From contig DASRDU010000095.1 in the NCBI GenBank assembly GCA_035652435.1, forward strand, positions 1 to 64,000: 64,000 nucleotides of DNA. The letters run 5' to 3'. This document shows, in pieces, positions 25,881 through 34,711 of this stretch (within the stretch, counting starts at the first letter, position 1; every line of letters begins with the position of its first letter). Source of the DNA: DASRDU01 sp035652435. GTDB taxonomy: Bacteria > Acidobacteriota > Blastocatellia > RBC074. The translations under genes were made by a program, and so were the position numbers. Below the pieces are notes generated by a model, which saw only the letters and a program-made list of their open reading frames with translations, did not search any database and had not been told where the DNA came from.

Positions 25881-27038
25881 TTACTTGTTCGCGAGCATCC
25901 GATCCAGCGCGACCCGGGCCCAGGTTGCCGTCTCTTCATCAACCTTGATCTGATTGACGACGTGCCCGTCAATCAGATTTTCGAGCGACCAGAGCAGGTT
26001 TTCGGGCGAGATGCGGAACATCGTCGCGCACATGCAGAGGTCGGGCGCGAGCAGCGTGACAAGCTTGTCCGGGTTGCGCGTCGCCAGACGGTCAACCAGA
26101 TTCAGCTCGGTGCCGACGGCCCACTTGCTGCCCGCCGGGGCTTCGTTGATCGTCTTGATGATGTATTCGGTCGAGCCGTTGAAATCAGACTTGCTCACGA
26201 CTTCGTAGCGGCATTCGGGATGCACGAGGACGCTGATGCCCGGGTGTTCCCTGCGCCGCTCGTCAACGTGGCGCGGCAGGAAGCGGCCGTGAACCGAACA
26301 GAATCCCTTCCACAAAATCAGCTTCGCCTCGCGCAACTGCTCCGGCGTGTTGCCGCCGAGTTCGAGCCGCGGGTCCCAGACCGCCATTTTGTCGAGCGGG
26401 ATATCGAATTTGACGCCCGTGTTGCGCCCGAGGTGTTCGTCGGGGAAGAAGAATAGTTTTTCGCGCTCGCCGAGCGCCCAGCGAAAGAGCGTGACGGCGT
26501 TTGACGAAGTGCAGACCGCGCCGCCGTGGCGACCGCAGAAAGCCTTGATGTTCGCCGCCGAGTTCATGTACGTGATCGGCATGACCGAATCAATGCCAAG
26601 GTCGTGAATCTGCTCCCACGCGGTTTCGACCTGCTCAAGGCGCGCCATGTCGGCCATCGAACAGCCGGCGGCCAGATCGGGCAGGATCACCTGCTGGTGC
26701 GGCGCGCTCAGGATGTCCGCGGATTCGGCCATGAAATGAACGCCGCAGAAGACTATGTAATCGGCCGCGGGCCGCGAAGCCGCCTGCTGTGCCAGCTTGA
26801 ATGAATCGCCCTCAAAATCGGCGTGGCAGATGACGTCGCTGCGCTGGTAGTGATGCCCTAAAATTACCAGCCGCTCACCCAGGGCACGGCGCGCGTTTTC
26901 GATCCGCTCATACAATTCAGTTTCGCTGAGATTGACGTAATCACCAAGCGGCCTGATCTCGTCCCGGCCGAGCGCCAAGGCCGGAATCACTGCGTTCTGA
27001 TTACCCTGATCTGTTGCAATTTGACTGGTGCCGTTCAT
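25881..27038 (-). CDS. nadA: quinolinate synthase
   Basis: The product is 385 residues. NadA condenses iminoaspartate with dihydroxyacetone phosphate to quinolinate, the first committed ring of NAD, using a [4Fe-4S] cluster. Cluster cysteines lie in FCGVHFMAES, GFCSVHGRF and DLCMCATM. Other landmarks are LGHHYQRSDV, CSMADMA and YMNSAANIKAF. GGGAGGG lies 7 bases before ATG 27038, preferred over an upstream ATG at 27071 that falls in the operator. No nadB or nadC is adjacent. Tandem operators upstream indicate repression in response to NAD status. Confidence 0.96.
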   Translation of the reverse strand: MNGTSQIATDQGNQNAVIPALALGRDEIRPLGDYVNLSETELYERIENARRALGERLVILGHHYQRSDVICHADFEGDSFKLAQQAASRPAADYIVFCGVHFMAESADILSAPHQQVILPDLAAGCSMADMARLEQVETAWEQIHDLGIDSVMPITYMNSAANIKAFCGRHGGAVCTSSNAVTLFRWALGEREKLFFFPDEHLGRNTGVKFDIPLDKMAVWDPRLELGGNTPEQLREAKLILWKGFCSVHGRFLPRHVDERRREHPGISVLVHPECRYEVVSKSDFNGSTEYIIKTINEAPAGSKWAVGTELNLVDRLATRNPDKLVTLLAPDLCMCATMFRISPENLLWSLENLIDGHVVNQIKVDEETATWARVALDRMLANK

Positions 27039-27061
27039 TTGCCTGCCCTCCCGTGCTGACT

Positions 27062-27117
27062 TAGTGTACATCCTACACTATGGCGCATAGTGTACATAAG
27101 ACACTAAGTAAATGCAA
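27062..27117 (-). promoter_or_regulatory. nadA promoter with two tandem operators
   Basis: Two 19-bp dyads, TAGTGTACATCCTACACTA (27062-27080, perfect 7-bp arms) and TAGTGTACATAAGACACTA (27088-27106), lie 26 bp apart. On the minus strand TTGCAT (27112-27117) and TACACT (27089-27094) are spaced by 17 bp and make a sigma-70-type promoter. The second dyad covers the -10 element. This is a repressor-site design; the regulator is not in the window. Confidence 0.7.
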
Positions 27118-27384
27118 GCCGGGGGCGGTAAAAATTCACCTGCGTGGGTTAAGTTTTCCCTGGCCGGCTTCACAGACCCGGGTTGTCACATTGACAATCC
27201 GGATGGCTCGGCAATAATCAGTCTCGCCATCAACGCGAGATCGCTGCCATCCGTCAGTTTCAGCCGTGCCAGCGTAATGATTTGATTGACCGGGGTTGCT
27301 TGTCGGAGTTTTTCTGAAGCCTGAGGTGGGAGGTCATAATCAGGGACGCGTCCGGGGGTGTCCGCGGGGCGCGTGGAGTTTACG

Positions 27385-28800
27385 ATGCAGAAATACGATC
27401 TGATTGTCATCGGTTCCGGCCCGGCAGGGCAGCGCGCCGCGATTCAGGGGGCGAAGCTCGGCAAGCGAGTCGCCCTCGCCGAAAAACGCGAAGTCGTCGG
27501 CGGCGCGTGTATCAACAACGGAACCATCCCCAGCAAGACGATGCGCGAAGCTGTGATGCACCTGTCGGGTTACGGGTATCAGGGCCTGTATGGGATGAGC
27601 TACCGCGTGAAGGAGAAGATCACCGTCGCCGACCTTTCATTCCGCGTGCAGCACGTTATCAAGACCGAGACCGACGTCATCCAGGCGCAGCTCTCACGTA
27701 ACGGCATCGAGGTCGTCAATGGCGCGGCCAGCTTTCTTGACCCGCACCGGGTCCGGGTCGAAAGTTCGCGCGGGCAGTCGGAATACGAAGCGGACGTGAT
27801 CGTGATTGCGGTCGGAACGCGGCCCGCCGAATCGCCGAAAGTTCCGGTCAACAACCGCACGATCATCAACAGCGATCAGATTTTCTCGCTGCCCGACATT
27901 CCGAAAACCCTGCTGGTCGTGGGCGGCGGCGTGATCGGCGTCGAATACGCCTCGATGTTCGCGGCGCTCGGCGTGCGCGTGATCCTGATCGAAAAGCAGC
28001 CGCGCCTGCTCAGTTTCGCCGACGCGGAGATAATTGAAGCTCTGTCTTATCACCTGCGCGATAATCGCGTCACGATGCGGCTGAACGAGGAGGTCGGGAG
28101 CGTCGAGGAGGCGCCCGACGGCACGGTCATCGCCAATCTGGAGAGCAAAAAGAAAATTTCCGGCGACGCGCTACTCTTCGCCGTCGGTCGTCAGGGCAAC
28201 ACCGACGGCCTGAATCTGGAAGCCGCCGGGCTCGAAGCCGACCCGCGCGGGCGGATCGAGGTTGACGGCGAATACCGCACGAAGCAATCCCACATCTTCG
28301 CCGTCGGCGACGTCATCGGCTTCCCGCAACTGGCTTCGGTCTCGATGGAGCAGGGCCGCCTCGCCGTCGGTCACGCCTTCGGCCTGACGCTGGAGAGCGA
28401 TCCGGCCCATTACCCTTACGGCATCTACACGATTCCCGAAATCTCCTTCGTCGGCAAGACCGAAGAGCAGCTGACCGATGAAGACGTGCCGTACGAAGTC
28501 GGCGTCGCGTATTACCGCGAGATCGCCCGCGGCCAGATTCGCGGCGACACGACCGGGCGATTGAAGATTATCTTTCATCGCGAGACGCACGAAATCCTCG
28601 GCGTCCACATCATCGGCGAGGGCTCGACGGAGCTGTTGCACATCGGGCAGGCCGTGCTGACGCTCAAAGGCAAAGTGGATTATTTCGTCAACACGGTCTT
28701 CAACTACCCGACGCTCGCCGAATGCTACAAGGCGGCGGCCTTCAACGGACTGAACAAGCTGACCAAACTGACCGGGCGGCCCGGCAGTTCACTGGTCTGA
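27385..28800 (+). CDS. sthA: soluble (Si-specific) NAD(P)+ transhydrogenase
   Basis: The product is 471 residues and belongs to the flavoprotein disulfide reductase fold. FAD binding uses VIGSGPAGQRAA, NAD(P) binding uses VVGGGVIGVEYASMF, and the second FAD block is IFAVGDVIG. The redox-site region reads GGACINNGTIPSK: the second Cys of lipoamide dehydrogenase is replaced by Thr, the hallmark of SthA. It moves hydride between NADH and NADPH in the cytoplasm. ATG 27385 starts the Rossmann fold directly. A ROK-family gene follows 14 bases later. Confidence 0.93.
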   Translation: MQKYDLIVIGSGPAGQRAAIQGAKLGKRVALAEKREVVGGACINNGTIPSKTMREAVMHLSGYGYQGLYGMSYRVKEKITVADLSFRVQHVIKTETDVIQAQLSRNGIEVVNGAASFLDPHRVRVESSRGQSEYEADVIVIAVGTRPAESPKVPVNNRTIINSDQIFSLPDIPKTLLVVGGGVIGVEYASMFAALGVRVILIEKQPRLLSFADAEIIEALSYHLRDNRVTMRLNEEVGSVEEAPDGTVIANLESKKKISGDALLFAVGRQGNTDGLNLEAAGLEADPRGRIEVDGEYRTKQSHIFAVGDVIGFPQLASVSMEQGRLAVGHAFGLTLESDPAHYPYGIYTIPEISFVGKTEEQLTDEDVPYEVGVAYYREIARGQIRGDTTGRLKIIFHRETHEILGVHIIGEGSTELLHIGQAVLTLKGKVDYFVNTVFNYPTLAECYKAAAFNGLNKLTKLTGRPGSSLV

Positions 28801-28814
28801 AAGCAGGACGGGCT

Positions 28815-29717
28815 ATGCAGAAAACGATTGGCGCGATGGTCGCAGAACACATCGCCGTCGGGCTGGTGGAAAACAACCAGCTGGTCGGCAGGCTGCTGGT
28901 TTTTCCCGAGGCGGGCGACGACTCAGACTATCTGACGGAGATGCCCCCCGAACAGATTTTCGAGCGGCTGGCGCAGCAGATCGAAATCGCGTCCCAGCGC
29001 CAGGAGATCGCGGCCGTCGGGATCGGCTTCCCCGGCATCATTCGCAGCGGGGTGATCGAGGACTCGCCGAACCTGATTCAGACCAAGGGGCAGGACGTGG
29101 TCGGCCTGCTGACTGAATCGCTCAGGAAAAAGGGCCTGTCCGTGCCGGTTGGCATTTTCAACGACACGGACGCGATGGCCGCCGGGATCGCCGCCACGCG
29201 GGGGCACCTGGACAAAATCATCCGCGTCTGGTGGCTGGGCAACGGCGTCGGCTTCGGGCGCTACCCGCAGACGGAGGGCGTCTGGGAAGGCGGCCACATC
29301 GTGGTCACGCTCGACCCGAAGGAGAATTTCTGCGCGTGCGGAGGCGTCGGCCATCTGGAAGGCATCGTGGGCCACCGCGCGATGCGGCTGCGCTTTCTCG
29401 ATCTGGAACCGGAAGAAGTTTTTGAAGAGGCGCAGCAGGGCGACGCCCGCTGCGGCGATTTCGTCAAACTCTGGCACCGCGCACTGGCCGCGGCCATCGC
29501 CAGCAGCGTTCATTTTGACGGGCCGGGGAAGTTTTATATTTCAGGTCCGAACGCCAGATTCGTCCAGCTCGGTCTGCTTGATCTGAACCTGCACGAGATG
29601 GTCAAGATGAGCCCGTTACAGGGCAGCATGATCGAAGTCGTCTCGACCAGTGACGAGATCGCGATCATCGGCGCGGCGGTGAATGCGGCGCTGGCCGCTG
29701 ATTCGGCGCATAACTGA
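28815..29717 (+). CDS. ROK-family protein, probable sugar kinase
   Basis: The product is 300 residues of actin-like fold. Landmarks are a degenerate phosphate-1 start, GIGFPGIIRSGVI, FNDTDAMAAGIAA (catalytic Asp of the ROK family), VWWLGNGVGFGRY, and GGHIVVTLDPKENFCACGGVGHLEGIVG. The last resembles the ROK metal-binding signature, with the H-x-C-x-C-G-x-x-G-H pattern partly kept. The substrate is unknown. There is no DNA-binding N-terminus, so it is not a ROK repressor. It follows sthA by 14 bases and is likely co-transcribed. Confidence 0.8.
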   Translation: MQKTIGAMVAEHIAVGLVENNQLVGRLLVFPEAGDDSDYLTEMPPEQIFERLAQQIEIASQRQEIAAVGIGFPGIIRSGVIEDSPNLIQTKGQDVVGLLTESLRKKGLSVPVGIFNDTDAMAAGIAATRGHLDKIIRVWWLGNGVGFGRYPQTEGVWEGGHIVVTLDPKENFCACGGVGHLEGIVGHRAMRLRFLDLEPEEVFEEAQQGDARCGDFVKLWHRALAAAIASSVHFDGPGKFYISGPNARFVQLGLLDLNLHEMVKMSPLQGSMIEVVSTSDEIAIIGAAVNAALAADSAHN

Positions 29718-30096
29718 TCACTGCTGACAATTATCTGATTTACAGTCTGAGACGGCAGCCAGCAACTCGAGCTTGTTTGCCGCGACAGATGACGGCAGGG
29801 TCTTCGTCAGGCCATTGCGGTAATGACCAGATCGAACCTCGCGGGATCGGGGCGGTCAACTACAAGACCGCAGACGTGGAAAGAGTGTTGACGGCATCTT
29901 TCCACGCCCCCCTGTCTCAACGGCGCGTCTTCACTCGCCGGAACATTCCATCTCAACTACGACTACACTGTTGACTGTGGCAGTTGAAGAAGTATCACAG
30001 GATCAGCCATGACTGTGGCGCCCTGTCCTATGCTCCCGTCTCGTCAACGAACCCAATCAGACACACTGGTGGAAGAAACGATTTCGGGAGGCAGGG
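29718..30096. other. intergenic stretch with one hairpin
   Basis: No gene is supported. A perfect 10-bp stem (CGTGGAAAGA at 29875-29884 with TCTTTCCACG at 29897-29906) has a 12-base loop and no T-run; it may end the sthA-ROK transcript or be a regulatory structure. GGGAGG of the next gene lies at the right end. Confidence 0.5.
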
Positions 30097-32073
30097 ATGC
30101 GAAGGGCGTACACGAAATTTTCTCCGCGAATGCTCGGGGCGATCTATCGAGCCCTGCTGCTCCTTTCTTCGCTCTCCGCCCTGCCGCTGACGTGCTGGTC
30201 TCAGGGCACGGGCCTTCAGCCGGATAGTGATGCGTCAGCGTCAAAGCTTCGGCTCGAACGTGTGCCGGTGGAGGGCGGGGCGGAACTGCTGGTTATTTTC
30301 AGCCGGCAGGGCAGTGCGGAAAGCCGGGAAGCCGCCGTGCCACTGGTTGCCGTGCTGCGCGATACGCTGGGCGATGAAAACATTGAAAATGACCGGCTGC
30401 GTTACGTCTGGTCATTCGGTTACACGCGCCCATCACTCGCGCAACGTGTGGCGGCGGATGTGCCATTCTTCTACTTTGTGGGCGGCGGTGAAAAACACGC
30501 AGGTAGTCGGCCTCCGCCGCCACTGCTGGATCTGGCCGGGGATAAAAACAGGTTCTGGCGAAAACTGCTGTGGGCAGCTTTACGCAGCGCACTGATTGAT
30601 CCGCGGAGCGCGCTGATTGGGACGGCACTCCGCAACCGGCAACTCAATGCCGACGATTATCGTCAGGGCCAGCTCACGCGCACGCTGGAGATTTTCTCTC
30701 TCCTGGAAGCTCAGGCCACGGCTTCACCCGTGTTCACTCCCGAAGAATTGCAGAAGATTCAGGCGCGATTGAGGCTGGCCGGGAAAGCGACCGGCGGAGT
30801 CGTTGACGATCTGCATCTGCGGGATGCCGGTGAAAAGCTGAAGCGCAAAACAGAAGAGATTCGCGGCCGCAACTGGGAGCTGCTGCGACAGCGCGCTGAA
30901 GCAGAAGGGCTGTATTTTGAGCCGCTCACTCTGCCCGATGGCCGCGCCACGCATGCGCTGCTCTGGATCGCACAAGGGCCGGATCAGCAGCATCGGCTTC
31001 AGCCGACGCGGCGCTTCAACCCGCGTTTTCTGAACATCACTGACCCCGGGCGCGACGCGCGATTGCGCCGCTGGGAAGGGTACACGGAAACGCGCTGGTT
31101 TGACGCGGACGATCAGAGAGTCGGCCCCGGCACGGCGGGCGCGCGCGCGGTCGAGATGATTCCGCTCGCGATTTACGGGCTGGATCATCCGCGCCTCCCG
31201 GCCCTGTTGATTGACTTCCGCGACCGCCTGAATCCACGACATCGCGAAGCGTCATTGCGCGTGATCAATGACCTCGCGGCCCTGTCCGGCTTCGGCAGCC
31301 CTTACTTCTCCATCGGTCACACACTTTTCGATTTCGTGGCCGGGCGGCGCGGCGCAGACATCAGTCAGCCGTCGCGGCTGCGGGCGCTGTCACAACTGAG
31401 GCTGCTGCTTTCGCTGGACGAAAGCCTCGCGCCACAATTACGTGAAGAGATCAGTCGCCGCCTGACACCCGTCTCGCTCAGCCCGCTGGAAAACGAATGG
31501 CGGACGGAAGCGCAACTGGCGCGCGAACAGTTCACGGCCCTGATCGCCTCGGCACGTCGTTCAGGTGGGTTGCCGGCCGGACTCGCACGTGATCGCCGGG
31601 CCGAGATGATGCCGCTCGCGCACGGGCGCGCCGGGCGATTTTTTTTCCGCGCGGCCAGTCTCGTCAGTTTCGGCCTGTATCAGCACCGCGAATCCCCCAC
31701 GCCGGAATTGATGGCGAAACTCGATCTGCATCGGCGACTGCAATTTCACGAGCGCTTCCTGTCCGAAGCCGTCCAGTCAGGCACACCGCTCGAAGTCGGC
31801 GAGAACATCGCCGACGTGCGCCGTTCGTTGCAATTCATCTCCGCTCATGGCGCCGCGGCAGATGACAGGGCGGCGCGCCTCATCGCCCGCGTCCTCAGGC
31901 TCACAAACGATGAAGAGACGCGCCTGCTGTGCCGGCAGGCTCTGGCGCGAATGAAGAACAGAACCGCCGGCGCTGAATTGCGGAGACTTCAGCCCGACCA
32001 GTGCGGCGAAATGATTGAGCAAAAGGAATGCGACCAGGAAAACAACTACTGCGCTTCGGCCACTCATCACTGA
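30097..32073 (+). CDS. secreted protein of unknown function, 658 aa
   Basis: A signal peptide (residues 1-35, with AIYRALLLLSSLSALPLTCWSQ) precedes a large soluble domain. No family is recognised. The middle is Arg-rich with many RR and LR pairs, and several segments look helical and alpha-solenoid-like (EETRLLCRQALARMKN near the end). GGGAGG lies 5 bases before the ATG. Its 3' end overlaps the next gene by 46 bases in another frame, so the two proteins are almost certainly made together; a periplasmic partner role to the phosphodiesterase-like enzyme is a reasonable inference. Confidence 0.7.
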   Translation: MRRAYTKFSPRMLGAIYRALLLLSSLSALPLTCWSQGTGLQPDSDASASKLRLERVPVEGGAELLVIFSRQGSAESREAAVPLVAVLRDTLGDENIENDRLRYVWSFGYTRPSLAQRVAADVPFFYFVGGGEKHAGSRPPPPLLDLAGDKNRFWRKLLWAALRSALIDPRSALIGTALRNRQLNADDYRQGQLTRTLEIFSLLEAQATASPVFTPEELQKIQARLRLAGKATGGVVDDLHLRDAGEKLKRKTEEIRGRNWELLRQRAEAEGLYFEPLTLPDGRATHALLWIAQGPDQQHRLQPTRRFNPRFLNITDPGRDARLRRWEGYTETRWFDADDQRVGPGTAGARAVEMIPLAIYGLDHPRLPALLIDFRDRLNPRHREASLRVINDLAALSGFGSPYFSIGHTLFDFVAGRRGADISQPSRLRALSQLRLLLSLDESLAPQLREEISRRLTPVSLSPLENEWRTEAQLAREQFTALIASARRSGGLPAGLARDRRAEMMPLAHGRAGRFFFRAASLVSFGLYQHRESPTPELMAKLDLHRRLQFHERFLSEAVQSGTPLEVGENIADVRRSLQFISAHGAAADDRAARLIARVLRLTNDEETRLLCRQALARMKNRTAGAELRRLQPDQCGEMIEQKECDQENNYCASATHH

Positions 32074-34580
32074 GCCTGGCCCTGCTGATTACTTCAGCCC
32101 TGGCGCTGCCCGCTTCAGCCACCGAATCGGGGAGATCAGGGCGCGTGGTCATAATCAAAGTTGATGGCCTGCCCGGTGAACTCCTCGACCGCTTCGTGAA
32201 TGAAACCGATCCGCGCACCGGCAAAAGCCGCCTGCCCTGGGTCAGGCAACTGTTCTATGAGGGCGGCACCCGCGTCGCGAATTTTTACACGCGCGGCATC
32301 AGTCTTTCGGCGAATTCGTGGGCGATGCTCGAATCAGGCCGGCATTCGCCGATCAAAGGCAACATCGAATACGATCGCCTGACGTTGCGCGCCGACAACT
32401 ACCTCAACTTCGTTCCGTTTTACCTCGATTATTTTCGTGAACGGCGCGCCGATAAACCTGCCGTTGAAGTGCTGGATGAAGCCGGCATCCCGCTGCTGAG
32501 TGATGCCTGTCCGGATCAGGAGAAGTTCCGCAGCTTTATGCTGTTACAACGCGGCGTGGACTGGGGCAGGCTGCGACAGAGCGTCGGCAATTACTTCAGG
32601 GGGCACTCGGCGCGCGAACTGGCGGCGGAATGGACGACCGGTTTCGAACCGCGCCGCGTGCTGGCGGAGGAGACTGAACGCGAGTTGATCGCCGGGCTGG
32701 CCGATCCGCGCATTCGCCACCTCGATTATTTCACCGACGAAGTTGATCACTACCTGCATGCGAATCATGACGCGGCGACGCAGCGATACGAACTCGAAAA
32801 AATTGACGCGCTCATCGGACGCATCTGGACGGCAATTCAGAAGTCACCGCTGGCGGATGAAACCATGCTCGTCCTCGTTTCCGATCACGGGATGAATTCG
32901 GGCGAGAAGATTTACAGTCAGGCTTATGACCTCGTCTCGCTGCTCGGCTGCGCCGCGGGCGGCGGCCACCACGTCGTCACTAAAGGGCCGCCGCTGATGA
33001 ATCACACGATCAAGGGTCTTGATCCGTTCGCCGGCCGGGTGACGACGCCGGCGACGGAGTCGCTTTATCTGAAAGACCGGAGCGCACAATACCCGACCGC
33101 GCTGCTTGATCTGGATGGCAACGAACGTGCTTCATTGCACCTGCGCGACAGCGATCTGAATCTGCTGCACATCCTCTGGCAGCAGTTGGGGCGCACAGAC
33201 CTTGCGCCCCCGTTGCGTCGCGCGGCGATTGAAGCATTCTTCGCCACCGTCGAACGAAGACGCGCGCAATGGGGCAGGACCCGGGATGAATTACAGGCCG
33301 AACTTGAAGCGCTCCGGCGTGTCATCGCCGGGCGGCAGAAATTCAGGCAGTCACAGCCGAAGCAGCGGTCAGACCTCGACGCGCGCCGTGAAATTGCGCG
33401 GCTCAATATCTGGCGCGAAGAAGAGCGCGCTTATTCCTGCTACCTGCGAACACTGACCCGCCTGCTGGCGCTGCGTCGTAAAGGTTTCGATCCGACCAGG
33501 GTCAAAATTAACGAAGTCATTGCGCCGCGCGCGATGGGTGAGGCGAATACGATTCATCAATTGCAGAATTACGTCGTCGGGCTCGCGCCTGCCGGACTCG
33601 CGCTCGACAGCAATGGAGGGCTTGATCTGTCGCGCAGTTTTCAGCGGATTGATTATTTCGCATTGCTCCGCTCGATCAGCGTCCGCAACAACCCTCAGCC
33701 CGGGGTGACGAACCGGCCGGTGGATTTCATCGCCGTGCGCATTCCACAGGCGGCGCTCACTTCCGCCCTGAGTGCGGATGAGATGCCTGATCGGGATACG
33801 GTCTGGCTTGACGGCGGGGACGAACGACAGGCTTTGCTGCTGGCCCGGGGTGATGCCGGGGGGGGGCTGCAATTGCGCTACCTGCCGGTCGCTCGATTGA
33901 AACAGCAGGCCGATGGGACGATCCGGCTGACTCGCGCCCGGTGGCCTGACGGGTTGCCGTTGAAATTGTGGGAGGATGAAAAGCTGGGGGTGCCAGCGGC
34001 GAATCGGGCTGAGTGGTTGCAACAATGGCATTCCGAAACAGAGTGGCTGCGCGCCACGCACGAGACGAAATACTCAAACGCGGTGATCGGTCTGCACGAA
34101 CACTTCCTGCGCCCTGTCACTGAAACGATGGATGACGAGGCTGCGCCATCATCGGGGGACGAGCGCCTGTTGCGACGCTGGCGCAGCAGGCGCCGGCGGC
34201 TGGTCGAAGCCGACCTGCTGATCCTCGCGAATGATCACTGGAACTTCAACGCGCTCACCCCCAACCCCGGCGGCAATCACGGTTCATTTTTCCGTAACTC
34301 GACGCACTCGACGCTGATGTTCACGGGCGGCCCGAAAACAGGCATTCCGCGCAGCCTGGTCATCACCGAGCCGTATGACAGCCTCAGTTTCGTGCCAACG
34401 ATCCTGGCACTCACCGGACGACTGCCCGGCGGACAGCCGGCGCCGGAACTTCGGCAGAAAGGCTTTCGGAATTTTCCGGGGCGCGTTATTCAGGAACTGC
34501 TGCCTGAAAACATCCGCGTCCCGATCATTGCCCCAGCCGCCTGTTTCTCAATGCCCGTTGTGCTTCAGTCGTCTCCTTAA
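32028..34580 (+). CDS. secreted alkaline-phosphatase-superfamily enzyme
   Basis: The product is 850 residues. A signal peptide (to about residue 32) is followed by a phosphodiesterase/phosphatase fold. Metal-site landmarks are VVIIKVDGLPGELLD near the start, SLSANSWAMLESGRHSP as the nucleophile region, FTDEVDHYLHANHD, VSDHGMNSGEKI, and GGNHGSFFRNSTHSTLMFTGG late in the sequence. These match the type I phosphodiesterase branch. A helical insert of about 200 residues, rich in Arg (ARREIARLNIWREE), sits between the metal half-sites and is unusual. ATG 32028 with AAAAGGA upstream lies inside the previous gene. The substrate is unknown. Confidence 0.8.
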   Translation: MRPGKQLLRFGHSSLSLALLITSALALPASATESGRSGRVVIIKVDGLPGELLDRFVNETDPRTGKSRLPWVRQLFYEGGTRVANFYTRGISLSANSWAMLESGRHSPIKGNIEYDRLTLRADNYLNFVPFYLDYFRERRADKPAVEVLDEAGIPLLSDACPDQEKFRSFMLLQRGVDWGRLRQSVGNYFRGHSARELAAEWTTGFEPRRVLAEETERELIAGLADPRIRHLDYFTDEVDHYLHANHDAATQRYELEKIDALIGRIWTAIQKSPLADETMLVLVSDHGMNSGEKIYSQAYDLVSLLGCAAGGGHHVVTKGPPLMNHTIKGLDPFAGRVTTPATESLYLKDRSAQYPTALLDLDGNERASLHLRDSDLNLLHILWQQLGRTDLAPPLRRAAIEAFFATVERRRAQWGRTRDELQAELEALRRVIAGRQKFRQSQPKQRSDLDARREIARLNIWREEERAYSCYLRTLTRLLALRRKGFDPTRVKINEVIAPRAMGEANTIHQLQNYVVGLAPAGLALDSNGGLDLSRSFQRIDYFALLRSISVRNNPQPGVTNRPVDFIAVRIPQAALTSALSADEMPDRDTVWLDGGDERQALLLARGDAGGGLQLRYLPVARLKQQADGTIRLTRARWPDGLPLKLWEDEKLGVPAANRAEWLQQWHSETEWLRATHETKYSNAVIGLHEHFLRPVTETMDDEAAPSSGDERLLRRWRSRRRRLVEADLLILANDHWNFNALTPNPGGNHGSFFRNSTHSTLMFTGGPKTGIPRSLVITEPYDSLSFVPTILALTGRLPGGQPAPELRQKGFRNFPGRVIQELLPENIRVPIIAPAACFSMPVVLQSSP

Positions 34581-34711
34581 GCCGGATATCGCGCCGCGGA
34601 CCCGCACAGCATCGCGGGCTGAAAAGTGTGATTGAGATTATTTCCCACCGGGCAGGCACCGGAGCGCGATAAAGGGAGTAAGGAAGTAACGCTCCGTATT
34701 TTACCGGGCTG

